64,000 bases of DNA from Marinobacter salexigens (GCF_002806945.1 NZ_NIHC01000001.1:62001-126000), one strand, 5' to 3'; shown: positions 28,330-38,003, counted from the first letter of the stretch. The notes: generated by a model not told the origin, from the sequence alone. Program-made: numbers and translations.

Positions 28330-29367
28330 GTGACATCAACAACCTTCCCACAAAGGGTGGCCATGGCGGTCACTTTGTGTGCCAGCTTTTTCCTGCCCTC
28401 GATGGGTTCTGCCCAAACCAATACTGCAGCCGCCGATGAAGTTATCGAGCGCAGCTTCTGTGTGTTTGATCCGGTTGGTGCCAACGGGCCACTGTTTGCT
28501 ATCACGAAAACCTTTCAGCCGGTTGCGCTTCAAAATGGCATCAAGCTGAACCTGACTGCTTACACGGATGAAAAGGTTGCTGCTGAGGATTTCAAGGCGG
28601 GTCAGTGTGATGCTGTGATGCTTACCGGCACTCGTGCGCGTGAATTCAACAAGTTTACCGGCAGCCTGGAAGCCATGGGTGCTGTTCCCGGTGAAGAAGA
28701 AATGCGGTTGCTCTACAACACGCTTAGCCAGCCCAATGCTCGCCCGCTGTTGTTGGATGGGCCTTATGAGGTTGCAGGCGTATTCCCCGCGGGTGCGATT
28801 TACCTCCATACCCGTGATCGCGACATTAATTCCGTAGAGAAACTTCAAGGCAAGCGCATTGCCACGCTGGATTTCGACCAGGCGTCTGTTCGCATGGTTC
28901 GTCACGTTGGTGCGTCGGTAGTGGGCTCCAACTCCGCGAACTTTGCGGGCAAGTTCAATAATGGCAGTGTTGATCTTGCCTATGCCCCGGCGGTGGCTTA
29001 CACGCCGCTGGAGCTGTACAAAGGTGTCGAACCCAATGGTGGAGTCGTGAAATACGCACTGGGGTACATGAACTTCCAGATCGTAATCCATCGCGATCGT
29101 TTCCCGGATTCAGCCGGGCAGATCGTCCGTGATGAAGCGGTTAAGCGCATGGGCGAGGCCTACGACATCATTGCTCAGGCAGAGTCCGAGATACCGGAAG
29201 ATGTGTGGATGTATCTGCCTCAGGAAGATACAGCCGAGTACGACAAGATGCTGGAAAAGGTTCGTCTTTCACTGCTTGATGATGGTGTATACGATGAGCG
29301 CGCCATCAAGCTCATGAAGGCTATACGTTGTCGTGTGGATGCTACGCGCTCTGAGTGCGCTTCCTGA
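28330..29367 (+). CDS. Putative TRAP-type solute-binding protein (AdeT-like)
   Basis: A 345-residue periplasmic protein with a signal peptide (MAVTLCASFFLPSMGSAQ around residues 12-29). The mature part starts with RSFCVFDPVGANGPLFAITK and contains a type II binding-protein-like fold with LQGKRIATLDFDQASVRMVRH. It resembles the AdeT family of putative solute-binding proteins, once described as efflux components but likely TRAP receptors. Substrate is unknown. The GTG at 28330 is preferred because AGGAG lies eight bases upstream; an ATG at 28363 is an alternative. Its TatT and permease partners follow after an HU gene. Confidence 0.77.
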   Translation: MTSTTFPQRVAMAVTLCASFFLPSMGSAQTNTAAADEVIERSFCVFDPVGANGPLFAITKTFQPVALQNGIKLNLTAYTDEKVAAEDFKAGQCDAVMLTGTRAREFNKFTGSLEAMGAVPGEEEMRLLYNTLSQPNARPLLLDGPYEVAGVFPAGAIYLHTRDRDINSVEKLQGKRIATLDFDQASVRMVRHVGASVVGSNSANFAGKFNNGSVDLAYAPAVAYTPLELYKGVEPNGGVVKYALGYMNFQIVIHRDRFPDSAGQIVRDEAVKRMGEAYDIIAQAESEIPEDVWMYLPQEDTAEYDKMLEKVRLSLLDDGVYDERAIKLMKAIRCRVDATRSECAS

Positions 29368-29380
29368 TCGGCGTTTTAGT

Positions 29381-29414
29381 GGAAAGAGCCCGCTCTTCAG
29401 GCAGGGCTCTTTCC
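29381..29414. terminator. Hairpin between the solute-binding protein and HU genes
   Basis: An 11-bp perfect stem (GGAAAGAGCCC at 29381-29391 with GGGCTCTTTCC at 29404-29414, 12-base loop) lies between two convergent genes. Neither side has a strong T run, so it may be a weak bidirectional terminator or a 3'-end stabiliser. Confidence 0.5.
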
Positions 29415-29434
29415 CATGCTTCGAGAGCGTATGT

Positions 29435-29713
29435 TCAGTCCGGGCGGAGCGCGTCCTTGAATGCTTTTCCTGCTTTGAACCCCACAGTCTTGCTGGCTTG
29501 AATACGGATTGGTTCCCCGGTTTGAGGATTTCTTCCGTCTCGGGCTTCGCGGGAGCGAATGTTGAACGTGCCAAAGCCCATAAGAGTGGTGTCTTCCCCT
29601 CGGGCTGCGGCAGCCAGGATCTGATCTGTAAATGCAGTAATAATTTCGCTGGCCTTTTCTCGTGAAAGGCCTGTGCGTTCTGCGACAGCGGCAGCGAGTT
29701 CAGGTTTGCGCAT
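29435..29713 (-). CDS. HU family DNA-binding protein
   Basis: A 92-residue histone-like protein. MRKPELAAAVAERTGLSREKA forms the helical dimer part; GFGTFNIRSREARDGRNPQTGE is the family signature leading to the DNA-binding arm, with the intercalating Pro in RNPQTG. The gene lies on the opposite strand between two genes of a TRAP transporter, with its own ribosome site AAGGGA. Paralogue type (HU-alpha, HU-beta or other) cannot be decided from this alone. Confidence 0.93.
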   Translation of the reverse strand: MRKPELAAAVAERTGLSREKASEIITAFTDQILAAAARGEDTTLMGFGTFNIRSREARDGRNPQTGEPIRIQASKTVGFKAGKAFKDALRPD

Positions 29714-29943
29714 CGGGTATCCCTTTTTTGTTTTTGTTTATCAAAGCCGCAATCCAGCTTGAGTGCGACTGCCTGAATCTATAGCGGCTCACGGAGTTTT
29801 GTGCAAATTCAGGAACCACGAAAAACTGTGTACACAAGCGTCATTTGCGGTGCGAGTCTCAAAATGTGCGAGCGCTGTAGGCCATAATGCCCGGCTAACA
29901 GTGCGTTAAGAATAACAATGCAAAACGTTAAGAAGGTTCAGAC

Positions 29944-31056
29944 ATGATGATGCATACCGGGATTTCATTGACACAGACTTCCAGGCGGAATCCTTCCCGT
30001 CTGACAGGGTCCGGGCAGGTGGTTCGACAGGCAATTGCACGTTTTAAAGGCATTGCTGTGGCTTTGAGCCTCGGTACGTTGCTGTCAGGCTGTGGTGTTA
30101 TCAATAACATGATGTACAAAACCACCGGCGACGTGATGCAGGGCTTCTCCCGCGATCATACGGTTCCCTATCTACTGGAGAGCGGTGATCTGGCAATGGG
30201 CTGTGCCATGAGTGAGGCCACAGCTCCGCTTCTTATGTCTTTTGGCAGGGTGACCAGTGAGCCGGACCAGCTGGCCGTCATGCTTTACCTGTCGGCGGGT
30301 GGCTGTGCCGAAGACCAGGGCCGAGAACACGAACTGGCTGCGCTGGCGGCTATGTACGATAGAAATGGTAATGCTGCGGAAGATGCCATGATCCGCCAGA
30401 AGCGGGCATACGCTTTGGCTTCCAGGCGTTACTTTAAGGGATGGCAGCATCACAACACGTTTTATGGTGAGCCAGGCACTGGTGAATGCCCGGACTTTGA
30501 CGACGATCTGGATGAGTTTATCTACCTTGCCGGCCTGCTTTCCGGCCTGCAGGCATTGAATGCAGAGATACAGTCAACTTCCTCCATCGGTGTACCCAAA
30601 AACGTAGGTGCGGTGGTCGCTCGCGCCTCTGGCTGCCTTGAGAGTGATAAATGGTGGGGAGCGCCTATGGCACTTAAAGCGACAGTGTGGGCCATGATGC
30701 CTGGCGCGCAACCCGAGGGCGAAGATGCCTTTGAACGGCTGGCAATTACTGATCAGCTGGGTGAGGAGGCAGGTGTGCGTTTGAGCCATGTATTTCATGC
30801 CATTGCTGCCACTAACAAGGGCGATGAGGCTGGGGTGAAGTCGGTGGTTCGCAAGCACGCCGAGTCGCTGAAAGAGCAGGCTTCAAATGAAAAGTGGGCA
30901 TTTGTGGATGCCATGGCAACCAACATAATCGTTTCGATTTCTGACCGCTTGTGGGTTGAGAATACTGGCCACCGTACACCGCTGGGCCAGCTTGGTACCT
31001 TCTGGGATGACCAGCAGAAAGAAGTTGAGACCATGGACCTTGATGGTCTGCTTTAA
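29944..31056 (+). CDS. TRAP transporter TatT-component lipoprotein
   Basis: A 370-residue protein with a basic N-terminus, a hydrophobic segment and a lipobox (LLSGC, Cys near residue 50), so a lipoprotein is expected. The body is helical and TPR-like (YLLESGDLAMGCAMSEATAP, AALAAMYDRNGNAAEDAMIR) and matches the TatT family known from Treponema, where TatT pairs with a TRAP binding protein. It lies 27 bp upstream of the permease gene, which supports this role. The exact function of TatT is not settled. Confidence 0.78.
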   Translation: MMMHTGISLTQTSRRNPSRLTGSGQVVRQAIARFKGIAVALSLGTLLSGCGVINNMMYKTTGDVMQGFSRDHTVPYLLESGDLAMGCAMSEATAPLLMSFGRVTSEPDQLAVMLYLSAGGCAEDQGREHELAALAAMYDRNGNAAEDAMIRQKRAYALASRRYFKGWQHHNTFYGEPGTGECPDFDDDLDEFIYLAGLLSGLQALNAEIQSTSSIGVPKNVGAVVARASGCLESDKWWGAPMALKATVWAMMPGAQPEGEDAFERLAITDQLGEEAGVRLSHVFHAIAATNKGDEAGVKSVVRKHAESLKEQASNEKWAFVDAMATNIIVSISDRLWVENTGHRTPLGQLGTFWDDQQKEVETMDLDGLL

Positions 31057-31083
31057 CCTGATAACGTTCCAGAGTGTATAGCT

Positions 31084-33147
31084 ATGACCAAGGCTAGTTT
31101 TCGTCGCAGCGGCCTGGAGTGGTTTTCATCGCTGCCTGCCTGTTTGCTTTTGCTGTCTGTCGTTCTTTTTTCTACAAGCAGCGATATCCATAACCAGATG
31201 TTGCGGGGCGGTGAGCAACTCTGGAGCGGTTATTACAAGTTGCGCATGGATCCGGTTGAGCCAACTTGTAACGCTGAGCGGGATATAGAAGCTGCAGTGG
31301 CGGAAGAGCTGGCCAAGCAACCGGCCGATGATGATCCTATGGCCATGCTGCTGGGGGCCCAGGAGAAAAACCCTGCCGATGTGCGGCTAGCCATTGAGCG
31401 TTCCATAGCGGAATGTAAAACCGCTTTCCATAGTTATGAGGAGCTCAAGGACAAACTTACCCCTGGCGTTAAAGCCTACCGGGCCGTAGAGCTGTTTATA
31501 GCAGACTTGATCGCTTTCGGGCTTGAGTCACAACGCTACATATTGGTGTTGCTGGTTATGCTGTGTGCAGCAACGGCAACACTCACTCGTCATCATATTG
31601 CCATGCGAGCCATGGAAACCCGGCTGGACTACACCGTGTCTCTGACGCTTCAGACAGTCGCTAACGCTATGTTGCTGGGCTCCAGTCTCATTTTTCGCCA
31701 GACCAGTCTCAATACGGGAACGGTCGTCTCATCCGAAGATCTGTTGCTTCATGATTTCTGGGTTGCAGGGTTTGTGGGCCTGACACTGGCCAGCCTGTAT
31801 CGGCTGGTTCGTGTTCCACCGGGCCTGGCGCCAGGTGGCCAGATGAACAAAGCCTTTCTGGCGGTACCGCTGTATACCGTGATGTGCCTCATTTCCGGTA
31901 CCTACTTTGTTCTGATTGGCCACGCTTCAGGCATCGGTATCTATCTTGGCAAGATGGTAGAGCTTGCAGATATGTTCTTGAATGTAGGGCTGTACGTTTG
32001 GGTGGGCATGATGCTCAAGCAAACCCGTCTGGCCACACTGGTGTTCAATATATTCCGGCCTTGGCGAATGCCTCCGGAGATGCTCGCTGTGGTTGCTGTA
32101 CTTGTAGCTGCGGTACCGACTGCGTATACCGGCGCTTCGGGTATTTTTGTTATTGCTGCCGGTGCGGTTATCTACAGTGAACTGCGGGCGGCCGGTGCAC
32201 GCCGGCAGTTGGCACTTGCTGCCACTGCCATGTCGGGTTCCCTTGGCGTGGTTTTAAGACCCTGCCTGCTGGTTGTTGTGATCGCCTATCTTAACCGGGA
32301 AGTGACTACAGACGACCTGTTTGGCTGGGGTATCTGGGTGTTTGTGCTGACTGCTGCTATGTTCAGCGCAGTCGCACTCACTGTTAACCGACAGAGCAAG
32401 TTCAACCTGGCATCAAGCTCCGAAGCCATGCCGGCCACGCTTAAGGCTCTGCGGTCTTTGGTTCCCTATGCGCTTGTAATTGCAGGCGTTGTTTTGTTTT
32501 ACCGTTATGCCTTGGACGTGCGCATGGATGAGTTTTCGGCGCCGCGTTTGTTGCCGGTCATTATGTTGTCCATCCTGGTATATGAGCACATAAGCTTCAG
32601 AAGCAGGAAGGGTAAAGCCTCCGGTGACATTAACCATCAAGGGCTGGAGCGCAGTGTACGTGGTGCCACTAACGATACCACGGCAGAGATAGGTGCTTTG
32701 CTGTTGCTGCTAGGCCTGTCAGTAAGTATCGGTGGCGTCATCGAACGCTCACACGTTATGCAGGCTTTCCCTCAAGCATTTGATAGTGCCTGGACTGCCA
32801 TGATGTTGATGGTGGTGATTCTGGTCATTCTCGGGATGATTATGGATGCCTTCGGTGCTGTCATTCTTGTAACTGCCACCGTAGCAACGATTGCCTATTC
32901 GAGCGGTATTCACCCCATTCACTTCTGGATGGTCACTCTGGTGGCGTTTGAACTGGGCTACCTGAGCCCACCGGTTGCTCTGAATCACCTGCTAACGCGA
33001 CAAGTGGTAGGAGAGGCCGAAGTACTGGCCGCTCAGCAAGAAGGTGGCACCTTCTATCAGCGCCACGAGCGTATAATCATGCCACTGATTGCGATGGGTA
33101 TCTCGTTGGTTCTAGTGGCCTTCGTGCCATTGATGTTCTATGCCTGA
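31084..33147 (+). CDS. TRAP transporter large permease, fused small and large subunits
   Basis: A 687-residue membrane protein with many hydrophobic helices. The C-terminal two-thirds resembles the DctM/SiaM large subunit (PTAYTGASGIFVIAAGAVIY, ILGMIMDAFGAVILVTATVA, FELGYLSPPVALNHLLTRQV). The N-terminal part (about 1-260) looks like a fused small subunit. It is interrupted after the first helix by a roughly 100-residue hydrophilic segment (about 40-140) likely on the periplasmic side. With the TatT lipoprotein and AdeT-like receptor it forms a secondary importer, probably for an organic acid; the substrate is unknown. Confidence 0.85.
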   Translation: MTKASFRRSGLEWFSSLPACLLLLSVVLFSTSSDIHNQMLRGGEQLWSGYYKLRMDPVEPTCNAERDIEAAVAEELAKQPADDDPMAMLLGAQEKNPADVRLAIERSIAECKTAFHSYEELKDKLTPGVKAYRAVELFIADLIAFGLESQRYILVLLVMLCAATATLTRHHIAMRAMETRLDYTVSLTLQTVANAMLLGSSLIFRQTSLNTGTVVSSEDLLLHDFWVAGFVGLTLASLYRLVRVPPGLAPGGQMNKAFLAVPLYTVMCLISGTYFVLIGHASGIGIYLGKMVELADMFLNVGLYVWVGMMLKQTRLATLVFNIFRPWRMPPEMLAVVAVLVAAVPTAYTGASGIFVIAAGAVIYSELRAAGARRQLALAATAMSGSLGVVLRPCLLVVVIAYLNREVTTDDLFGWGIWVFVLTAAMFSAVALTVNRQSKFNLASSSEAMPATLKALRSLVPYALVIAGVVLFYRYALDVRMDEFSAPRLLPVIMLSILVYEHISFRSRKGKASGDINHQGLERSVRGATNDTTAEIGALLLLLGLSVSIGGVIERSHVMQAFPQAFDSAWTAMMLMVVILVILGMIMDAFGAVILVTATVATIAYSSGIHPIHFWMVTLVAFELGYLSPPVALNHLLTRQVVGEAEVLAAQQEGGTFYQRHERIIMPLIAMGISLVLVAFVPLMFYA

Positions 33148-33176
33148 GGCGCCGCAAGAAGCCTCAGTCTTGAAAC

Positions 33177-33213
33177 AAAAAAAGCGCCGTGCTGATCAGC
33201 ACGGCGCTTTTTT
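33177..33213. terminator. Perfect bidirectional terminator
   Basis: A perfect 24-base palindrome at 33184-33207 (GCGCCGTGCT stem, GATC loop) is flanked by seven A on the left and six T on the right. It should end both the rightward TRAP transcript and the leftward pckA transcript. Confidence 0.95.
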
Positions 33214-33227
33214 ATGGAGCGGCTAAC

Positions 33228-34760
33228 TCAGAGTTTCGGGCCAGCCTCTACAATTGCATCGGAAACATCAAATTTCTTGAAGTTTTCCACGAACTGTTTA
33301 ATCAGTTCTTCTGCCTTCTTGTCGTATGCGTCTGTGCTGGCCCAGGTGTTGCGCGGGTTCAGCAGGGCAGAATTAACGCCCGGTACCTGCTTTGGCACGC
33401 TCAGGTTGAGGGTCGGCAGGTGTTCAGTTTCTACGTCGTCCAGTTCACCGTTCTGAATTCCGCTGATGATGGCTCGAGTCGTCGGTATGCTGAAGCGCGA
33501 GCCTTCACCGTAGGAGCCACCTGTCCAGCCAGTGTTAACCAGGAAAACCTTGCTGCCGTACTCATCCATACGCTTCATTAACAGCTCAGCGTACACCCCT
33601 GCCGGACGCGGGAAGAAAGGGGCGCCGAAGCAGGTAGAGAAGGTAGATTTCAGTGCAGAAGATGAACCCATTTCTGTAGAACCAACCAGTGCGGTGTAAC
33701 CACTCAGGAAGTGATAGGCTGCACCTTCACGGCTCAGAATAGACACAGGTGGCAGTACGCCCGTCATGTCGCAGGTCAGGAATACAATGTGTGTCGGCTC
33801 GCCGGCGCGGTTTTCGAGTACGCGCTTTTCGATGTGCTCGAGCGGGTAGGCGCAGCGGGAGTTCTCGGTCAGGGAAACGTCGGTGTAGTCTGGCTCGCGG
33901 GTTTCCGGATCGATGGTAACGTTTTCAACAATCGCGCCGAAACGGATCGCGTCCCAGATGATGGGTTCGTTCTTCTGGCTCAGGTCGATGCACTTGGCGT
34001 AGCAGCCGCCTTCGATGTTGAATACGGTGCCGGGGCCCCAGCCGTGCTCGTCGTCACCAATCAGGAAACGGTCCGGGTCAGCGGAAAGGGTGGTTTTACC
34101 AGTTCCGGACAGGCCGAAGAACAAGCAGGTCTCGCCATCTTCACCAACGTTGGCAGAGCAGTGCATCGGCAGCACGTCTTTTTCCGGCAGCAGGAAGTTC
34201 TGCACCGAGAACATAGCCTTCTTCATTTCGCCGGCGTAATGCATGCCAGCCAGCAGCACTTTACGGCGGGCAAAGTTGATGATCACACAGCCATCGCTGT
34301 TGGTGCCGTCGCGTTCTGGCACGCACTCAAAGTTGGCAGCGTTCAGAATCTGCCATTCCTGCTTGTCGGCCTGATTGTAGCTTTCCGGGCGGATAAACAG
34401 GTTGCGGCCAAACAGGTTCTGCCAGGCAGTCTCTGTGGTCATCTTTACTGGCAAATAGTGCTCAGGGTCGGAGCCAACATGCACCAGAGAAACAAAGCTG
34501 TCTTTTTCAGCGATGTAGGCTTCTACGCGCTCCCACAGGGCGTCGAATTTATCGGCGTCGAACGGGCGATTGATAGGCCCCCAGTGAATGCTGTCAGAGG
34601 TGCTTGGTTCGTCGACGATATATCGATCCATAGGGGATCGGCCGGTGCGATGACCGGTTTCTACAACCAGTGAACCGTTGGAAGCCAGGCGGCCCTCGTT
34701 ACGCGCCAGAGCCTGCTCTACCAGTTGTGCTGTACTCAGATCATTATAAGTGTTGCTCAC
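33228..34760 (-). CDS. pckA: ATP-dependent phosphoenolpyruvate carboxykinase
   Basis: A 510-residue gluconeogenic enzyme that converts oxaloacetate and ATP to phosphoenolpyruvate. The kinase-1a P-loop [13 protein letters not shown], the kinase-2 region [10 protein letters not shown], and [21 protein letters not shown] are intact. The start is GTG at 34760 with GAGG nearby upstream. It lies downstream of hslO on the same strand, as in E. coli, but with a 175-bp gap that could hold its own promoter. Confidence 0.96.
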   Translation of the reverse strand: MSNTYNDLSTAQLVEQALARNEGRLASNGSLVVETGHRTGRSPMDRYIVDEPSTSDSIHWGPINRPFDADKFDALWERVEAYIAEKDSFVSLVHVGSDPEHYLPVKMTTETAWQNLFGRNLFIRPESYNQADKQEWQILNAANFECVPERDGTNSDGCVIINFARRKVLLAGMHYAGEMKKAMFSVQNFLLPEKDVLPMHCSANVGEDGETCLFFGLSGTGKTTLSADPDRFLIGDDEHGWGPGTVFNIEGGCYAKCIDLSQKNEPIIWDAIRFGAIVENVTIDPETREPDYTDVSLTENSRCAYPLEHIEKRVLENRAGEPTHIVFLTCDMTGVLPPVSILSREGAAYHFLSGYTALVGSTEMGSSSALKSTFSTCFGAPFFPRPAGVYAELLMKRMDEYGSKVFLVNTGWTGGSYGEGSRFSIPTTRAIISGIQNGELDDVETEHLPTLNLSVPKQVPGVNSALLNPRNTWASTDAYDKKAEELIKQFVENFKKFDVSDAIVEAGPKL

Positions 34761-34935
34761 TTCGACCTCGCCCTCGGGATGTCTTGGTGACTGCTCAGGC
34801 CGCCTGCCCGAAAATTGGCGGAAATCTGAACAGTCGGATCAATTCAGGCGCGCTATTATGCCAGACGCGCCGAGAAAAAACGACTGCGCCAGAAGCCGCA
34901 GAATTGCTGGCTTCCGGGGGAATCTGCAATCATGC

Positions 34936-35790
34936 TCAGTGCAGTGTGTGGCCTGCGAAAAGATGATCAATATCGTTTCTGTCGAAGCGATAGTGAGCGT
35001 GGCAGAACTGACAATCCATATTAATGGCTCCCTGTTCCTCGAGAATGCTGTAGCACTCGTCCTTGCCGATGGCTTCAAGGGCCACCAGGGTTCGGTCTCT
35101 GGAGCAGCTGCATTTGAATGCGACAGGCTCGGCGTCAAACAGGCGCACAATTTCCTCATTAAACAGACGGTGCAACAGGGTTTCGCTGTCCAGCTCCAGT
35201 AGTTCAGCGGCTTCAACAGTGCGCGCAAGGTGGTTTACCCGCTCCCAGAGTTCGTTGTCTTCTTCAGTAGCGCCTGGCAGGCGCTGAAGCATCAAACCGG
35301 CGGCACGAGTTTCACTGGAGAATAGGAAAAAGCTGGTGGGAATCTGTTCAGAACGCTCAAAATACTCCTCCAGGCATCCTGCCAGGCTGTCCCGCTCCCG
35401 GGGTACAACGCCTTGGTAACGATTGCCCTGCTGAGGCGTAATGGTAATGGCCATGCGCCCGTCACCCAGCAGGTTGTGGAAGCTGTCTTCACTTACCGCA
35501 TGTTCGTCAAACCGGGCCAGACCACGAATATTGCGGTCATGGCTGCACTCGGCCATCAGGGTTCGTAGCGGGCCTTCGCCCTGAGCCTGTATGGACAAGG
35601 TGCCTTCAAATTTAAGGCTACTGCTCATCATAATGCTGGCCACGAGAGCTTCGCCCAGTAGTCCCTTTACAGACTCCGGGTAGGGCGCCTGGCTGGTGAT
35701 TTCACGGAAGCTATCGTCAAGCTGCACCCAGGCTCCGCGTACCTGGCTGTGCTCAAATATAAAACGCTGAAACTGGTCGCGGGATGCCAT
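34936..35790 (-). CDS. hslO: Redox-regulated chaperone Hsp33
   Basis: A 284-residue cytoplasmic holdase activated by oxidation. The zinc/redox centre is at the C-terminus: CSCSRD followed by CQFCHAHY (CxC and CxxC). The ATG at 35790 has an AGGAGA ribosome site; the open frame continues upstream to 36036 through hslR in another frame, which is not coding. It follows hslR by 58 bp. Confidence 0.95.
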   Translation of the reverse strand: MASRDQFQRFIFEHSQVRGAWVQLDDSFREITSQAPYPESVKGLLGEALVASIMMSSSLKFEGTLSIQAQGEGPLRTLMAECSHDRNIRGLARFDEHAVSEDSFHNLLGDGRMAITITPQQGNRYQGVVPRERDSLAGCLEEYFERSEQIPTSFFLFSSETRAAGLMLQRLPGATEEDNELWERVNHLARTVEAAELLELDSETLLHRLFNEEIVRLFDAEPVAFKCSCSRDRTLVALEAIGKDECYSILEEQGAINMDCQFCHAHYRFDRNDIDHLFAGHTLH

Positions 35791-35848
35791 TCTGATTCTC
35801 CTGAATACTGGGTGCTTTAATCGGTGGGTGACGGTATAGCAGTCTGGT

Positions 35849-36256
35849 TCAGATGCTGTTCTGGTCCCGAAATCGTTGAATGTCGCGGCGATCTTTTTTG
35901 GAAGGACGTCTGGCCGGCGGCAATTGTGCTGCCTGCATGGTTTTGCGTTGCCAGGCAAGATCTTCCCGCTTCTTGATGCTGTCTTCGGTTTCATGGTAAA
36001 GCTTCTGGGCATCGGGTGCCCCGCGTCGACGGTCACTTATATCGTCTACCACTATCACTTTTTCCATATAACCAAGGCGCAGGGTAAGCAATGCGCCTGG
36101 TTCAACCAGCCGGCCGGGCTTGCAGCGTTGGCTGTTGTAGTGGACTTTTCCGCCTTCAACAGCTTCCTTGGCCAGGGAGCGTGTTTTGTAAAACCTCGCA
36201 GCCCAGAGCCATTTATCAAGTCTTACCCTTTGAACGTCCGAAGTGGATGCCGCCAT
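35849..36256 (-). CDS. hslR: Heat shock protein Hsp15 (S4 domain)
   Basis: A 135-residue RNA-binding protein. The S4 domain starts VRLDKWLWAARFYKTRSLAKEAVEGGKV and the basic tail is KKREDLAWQRKTMQAAQLPP...KKDRR. Hsp15 binds free 50S subunits carrying nascent chains and is heat induced in E. coli. It lies between yrfG and hslO as in E. coli. Confidence 0.94.
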   Translation of the reverse strand: MAASTSDVQRVRLDKWLWAARFYKTRSLAKEAVEGGKVHYNSQRCKPGRLVEPGALLTLRLGYMEKVIVVDDISDRRRGAPDAQKLYHETEDSIKKREDLAWQRKTMQAAQLPPARRPSKKDRRDIQRFRDQNSI

Positions 36257-36297
36257 GTCTACTCACCTGATGGGCGTATGCGCTAATTATACCGCTC

Positions 36298-37008
36298 TCA
36301 GCCAATAGATGGCAGTGGGAGGCTTTGGCTGGCGAACGGTCTTTGCTGATGAATGGCTGGCACAACTTCATCGAAGTGGTGCACACAGTGTATTTCCGGG
36401 TGAGTCTCATTTGCAGCTTTCTTGCTGTCAGGTGCCAGGATGCCAAGGCATTGGGCGATTCCGGCGGTTCGTGCGCTTTCCAGTACGGGAAAGCTGTCAT
36501 CAACCATCAGTGTGGCAGCGGCACGGTAGGGCGCCAGCTGTTGCAGATCCTTCCAGAAGCTGGTGTCTTCCTTGGGTTTGCCCAGCTGGTGGCTGGAAAC
36601 AATGCCATCCACATAGCTGTCCAGGCCTGTGCGCTGCAGTTTTAGCTCCAAAGGATCGGGGTGGCAGTTGGTTACGATGACAGACTGCAGGCCGGCTTTT
36701 TTGAGTGACTTAAGGAAGTCCGCCACGTGGGGGCGGTAGCCGATGCGGTCACTGAGCTCGGATTTTAGTCCGGTTATGTCAAGGGCAAGACGCTCGCTCC
36801 AATAATCGGTGCAATAGAAGTTGAGCGTGCCTCTTTCAGCCATGATCATCCTGATGATCTGGTCTCTGGCCTTGCCGGGGTGAATGCCATTGCGCTCGGC
36901 GTAACGTCTTGGCAGGTGTTCCAGCCAGAAATGATTGTCGAAGTGCAGATCAAGCAGTGTTCCGTCCATGTCGAGGAACACGGTTTCGAGGGACGTCCAG
37001 TTGATCAT
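36298..37008 (-). CDS. yrfG: HAD-family GMP/IMP nucleotidase YrfG
   Basis: A 236-residue HAD hydrolase. Motif I is FLDMDGTLLDLHFDN, motif II SVIVTNCHP, motif III Lys in LGKPKED, and motif IV LMVDDSFPVLESA. YrfG of E. coli dephosphorylates purine nucleotides. It is the first gene of the leftward yrfG-hslR-hslO-pckA set. Confidence 0.92.
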   Translation of the reverse strand: MINWTSLETVFLDMDGTLLDLHFDNHFWLEHLPRRYAERNGIHPGKARDQIIRMIMAERGTLNFYCTDYWSERLALDITGLKSELSDRIGYRPHVADFLKSLKKAGLQSVIVTNCHPDPLELKLQRTGLDSYVDGIVSSHQLGKPKEDTSFWKDLQQLAPYRAAATLMVDDSFPVLESARTAGIAQCLGILAPDSKKAANETHPEIHCVHHFDEVVPAIHQQRPFASQSLPLPSIG

Positions 37009-37109
37009 AAGCGGGCCCAGCTTTAATAATTTCCTTCAGGCTGCCGCAGTTCCCGGCCTTAGGCAAGCCGGAATTTTACGGATACGGTGCTGAAATCTGC
37101 GGTCTTGGG

Positions 37110-37922
37110 CTATCGCTGGCATCGTGTGCAGTACACAGTGGATCGGCCGCTCATGCGAATTTCCTTGAGCGGAGCTGTGCAGTCGGGGCAGGGTTCCCCG
37201 GCTCGGCCATATACCAGGAGCGATTGGGCGAAGTAGCCTGGCTTACCATCACTGTTCACAAAATCCCGCAGGGTGGTGCCGCCCATCAGAATGGCCGCAC
37301 TGAGAATTTCCCGGATGGCCTCCACGAGGCGCTGGTAGCGATCGAAACTGATGCGTCCTGCTTTGCGTTTGGGGTGAATGCCGGCTCTAAAAAGTGCTTC
37401 ATTGGCGTATATGTTGCCAACACCTACAACCACATGGCTGTCCATGATGAAAGATTTCACTGGTGTGTTCCGGTTTCGGGAGAGGTGGAACAGCAAGCGG
37501 CCATCGAACTCCGGCGACAGTGGTTCTGGCCCCAGATTCGTAATTAACGGGTGTGAGGCTGCTGAGTCGGTCCACAGCCAGCACCCGAACCGGCGCGGGT
37601 CGTTAAAGCGCAGAGTAGCGCCGGAGTCCAGTACAAGTTCGATGTGATCGTGTTTCTCAGCCGGCGTGCTCTCGGTGATGATACGAAGGCTGCCAGACAT
37701 GCCGAGATGAATGATGGCAGAGCCATGGTCGAGATGCAGAAACAGGTATTTGGCCCTTCGGTCCACGGCGCGAATAACATGCCCCTCCATGCGCTCGGCA
37801 AGATCTGTCGGCACCGGCCAGCGCAGGCTGCCGTTGTGCACCTTGATGCGAGCGATAGATTGGCCCTCGCAGTGGGGGGCAATGCCGCGTCTGGTGGTTT
37901 CTACTTCGGGTAATTCGGGCAC
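37110..37922 (-). CDS. mutM: Formamidopyrimidine-DNA glycosylase
   Basis: A 270-residue DNA repair enzyme removing 8-oxoguanine. After processing, Pro2 and Glu3 of MPELPEVETTRRG are catalytic. The helix-two-turn-helix segment GVGNIYANEALFRAGIHP and the C-terminal zinc finger (CPDCTAPL...STVYCTRCQR) are intact. The start is GTG at 37922. It is divergent from the desaturase gene. Confidence 0.96.
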   Translation of the reverse strand: MPELPEVETTRRGIAPHCEGQSIARIKVHNGSLRWPVPTDLAERMEGHVIRAVDRRAKYLFLHLDHGSAIIHLGMSGSLRIITESTPAEKHDHIELVLDSGATLRFNDPRRFGCWLWTDSAASHPLITNLGPEPLSPEFDGRLLFHLSRNRNTPVKSFIMDSHVVVGVGNIYANEALFRAGIHPKRKAGRISFDRYQRLVEAIREILSAAILMGGTTLRDFVNSDGKPGYFAQSLLVYGRAGEPCPDCTAPLKEIRMSGRSTVYCTRCQR

Positions 37923-37974
37923 AGGGCTGTCTCCGGGTCAAATTTCAGGGTCTGATGTTGTGCAAATGTGAACG

Positions 37975-38003
37975 ACAACAAACTTGTTTTGAAAGCTTGT
38001 TGT
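37975..38003. promoter_or_regulatory. Inverted repeat upstream of the desaturase gene
   Basis: ACAACAAACT (37975-37984) and AGCTTGTTGT (37994-38003) form an inverted repeat, 9 of 10 matching, with a 9-base spacer. It lies between the divergent mutM and desaturase genes, 80 bp before the desaturase ATG. It could be an operator for a DesT/FabR-like lipid regulator; this is inferred from position only. Confidence 0.4.
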
